From the NCBI GenBank assembly GCA_024641465.1, contig JAHEDB010000088.1, forward strand, positions 1 to 7,865: a stretch of DNA of 7,865 nt, read 5' to 3'. The position numbers and the translations under genes were made by a program. The notes under the pieces are model-generated. The model was not told the origin of the DNA and ran no database searches. It saw nothing but the letters and a program-made list of their open reading frames with translations. Shown one piece after another: positions 6,666 through 7,865 of this stretch. How positions within the stretch are numbered: position 1 is the first letter of the stretch; each line of letters begins with the position of its first letter. Source of the DNA: Chromatiales bacterium. Lineage in GTDB: Bacteria; Pseudomonadota; Gammaproteobacteria; UBA6429; Thiohalophilaceae.

Positions 6666-7865
6666 TCAGGCAATTTTCCTGTCTTTGGACAACCCGGCAA
6701 AACAGCTGATCACTGCCTGGTATTCCACTTTAGTCTTTGCCACAAAGGCCTCCAGTTCGTCACTGGCGCCGTTATTAACCAGCTGCTCAAGCTGAGCTGC
6801 AAGTTCGGAAAGATGCACAGCCGCAACCGTCAGGCTGCTACCCTTAAGCGTGTGTGCCCTCATAGACAAGGTAGCGTTATCTTTCGCCTTCACTGACGAT
6901 TCAATATCATCGATCAACAAACCGGCGTTTTTAATAAACTTGTCGACAATCACATACATGCGATCACCGAGTGAACCGACTAATCCGTTATAGGTACTAA
7001 CATCAACATGCACCGATAATTCCTCTACCAGCTCATTCTCGGTGTCTTTTTGGCGAGCGCTTACCACACCTTTGACCATTTTTTTTGGCACCCAGGTTCT
7101 GAGTAAAGATTCGATGCTGGACAACTTGACTGGTTTGGCAATGTGACTGTCCATACCGGCGGTCGTGCATAAATCCCTGTCTTGCTGCATGGCATTGGCA
7201 GTCAGTGCGATAATCGGTGTCCGATTAATTCCCGCCATTTGTTCATATTCTCTTATCTGTTTTGTAGCCTCATAACCATCCATGATCGGCATCTGGCAGT
7301 CCATGAGGATAAGATCAAACTCATTGAACTTACATGCCTCGACTGCCTCCAGACCATTACACGCCAGTTGCGGCTCAATGCCCAACAATCCGAGCATTTC
7401 TACCGCCATTTCCTGATTTACGATGTTATCTTCCACCAGCAATATACTTGTGCCGGGGAAACTGATGGTTTCTGTTTCTGATGAATGCTGATTCTTTGTA
7501 GACTCGGATTCATCTCTGAACAACATACCCAGGTGGTACAGGAATTGTCTTTGGCGTACCGGCTTGCTTAAACACAAGGCAATACCTGCCTCAACAGGCA
7601 AGTTCTCGATCATGCCAAATGAACTGACCAGGGTCAGTGGGATCGTCTCCGTCAGGGGGTTGGCCTTGAGCAGTTTTGCCGTGTCAATACCGTCCATGCC
7701 GGGCATTTGCATATCAAGAATAATTGCATCTATCTTGGTACCGGCCCGTGACATGCCGGCGGCCAATTCGACCAGTTCACGTCCGGAACTCGTCGAGTGC
7801 ACCTTGACACCCACGGCCTCAAGATAACTCGACATTATCACCAGGTTTGTATGATTATCATCGAC
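6666..7865 (-). CDS. Receiver-receiver-HPt protein, probably the C-terminal part of a hybrid histidine kinase (5' end cut by window edge)
   Basis: The frame is open through base 7865, giving 399 visible residues. A GTG at 7841 should not be taken as the start: the codons upstream read VDDNHTNL, the first strand and acidic pair of a receiver. Receiver A spans visible residues 1-115 (Asp2/Asp3, Asp51 in ILDMQMPGMDG, Ser81, Lys101). Receiver B spans about 140-260 (Glu145/Asp146 in LLVEDNIVNQ, Asp189 in LMDCQMPIMDGYEA, Thr222, Lys244). HPt spans about 285-390 with His338 in AHTLKGSS. All phosphotransfer residues are present. In known families this arrangement sits at the C-terminus of hybrid kinases, so a sensor and kinase core are expected beyond the right edge, but neither is visible. 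The stop is 23 bases before the next gene, consistent with one operon. Confidence 0.93.
   Translation of the reverse strand, partial: VDDNHTNLVIMSSYLEAVGVKVHSTSSGRELVELAAGMSRAGTKIDAIILDMQMPGMDGIDTAKLLKANPLTETIPLTLVSSFGMIENLPVEAGIALCLSKPVRQRQFLYHLGMLFRDESESTKNQHSSETETISFPGTSILLVEDNIVNQEMAVEMLGLLGIEPQLACNGLEAVEACKFNEFDLILMDCQMPIMDGYEATKQIREYEQMAGINRTPIIALTANAMQQDRDLCTTAGMDSHIAKPVKLSSIESLLRTWVPKKMVKGVVSARQKDTENELVEELSVHVDVSTYNGLVGSLGDRMYVIVDKFIKNAGLLIDDIESSVKAKDNATLSMRAHTLKGSSLTVAAVHLSELAAQLEQLVNNGASDELEAFVAKTKVEYQAVISCFAGLSKDRKIA

Overview
The window is one stretch of a two-component/phosphorelay gene cluster. Every real gene is on the minus strand, so transcription runs from high to low coordinates. 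The base composition looks middling by eye, and the hybrid-kinase architecture with a Cache-like sensor suggests a proteobacterium, most likely an environmental gammaproteobacterium. That placement is inference: no rRNA, tRNA or taxon-specific marker is present.

In transcription order: (A) 7865-6666 is the 3' part of a gene that enters from the right edge and encodes receiver-receiver-HPt, most likely the C-terminal half of a hybrid sensor kinase. (B) 6642-5509 is a 377-residue response regulator with an N-terminal receiver and a long C-terminal part of no recognised output class. (C) 5489-429 is a complete 1686-residue membrane hybrid sensor histidine kinase: TM, periplasmic Cache-like sensor, TM, four PAS domains, HisKA, HATPase_c, receiver, receiver, HPt and a helical tail. 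(D) 375-1 is the N-terminal 125 residues of another response regulator that leaves the window on the left, so its output domain is not visible.

The gaps are 23, 19 and 53 bases, with no terminator or promoter-like sequence recognised in any of them. The four genes are therefore probably one operon whose promoter lies beyond the right edge. The window holds six receiver domains, two HPt domains and one complete kinase core. Nearly every base is coding and no gap exceeds 53 bases.

The simplest model is that the periplasmic sensor and PAS array of gene C drive autophosphorylation of His963. Phosphate then passes through receivers at Asp1254/Asp1399 to HPt His1544, and on to the separate receivers of genes B and/or D. 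The HPt of gene A (His338 of the visible part) provides a second possible donor. No DNA-binding, GGDEF, EAL, HD-GYP or methyltransferase output is visible. The least explained element is the C-terminal two thirds of gene B. I see no mobile element, CRISPR array, RNA gene or defence-type system.
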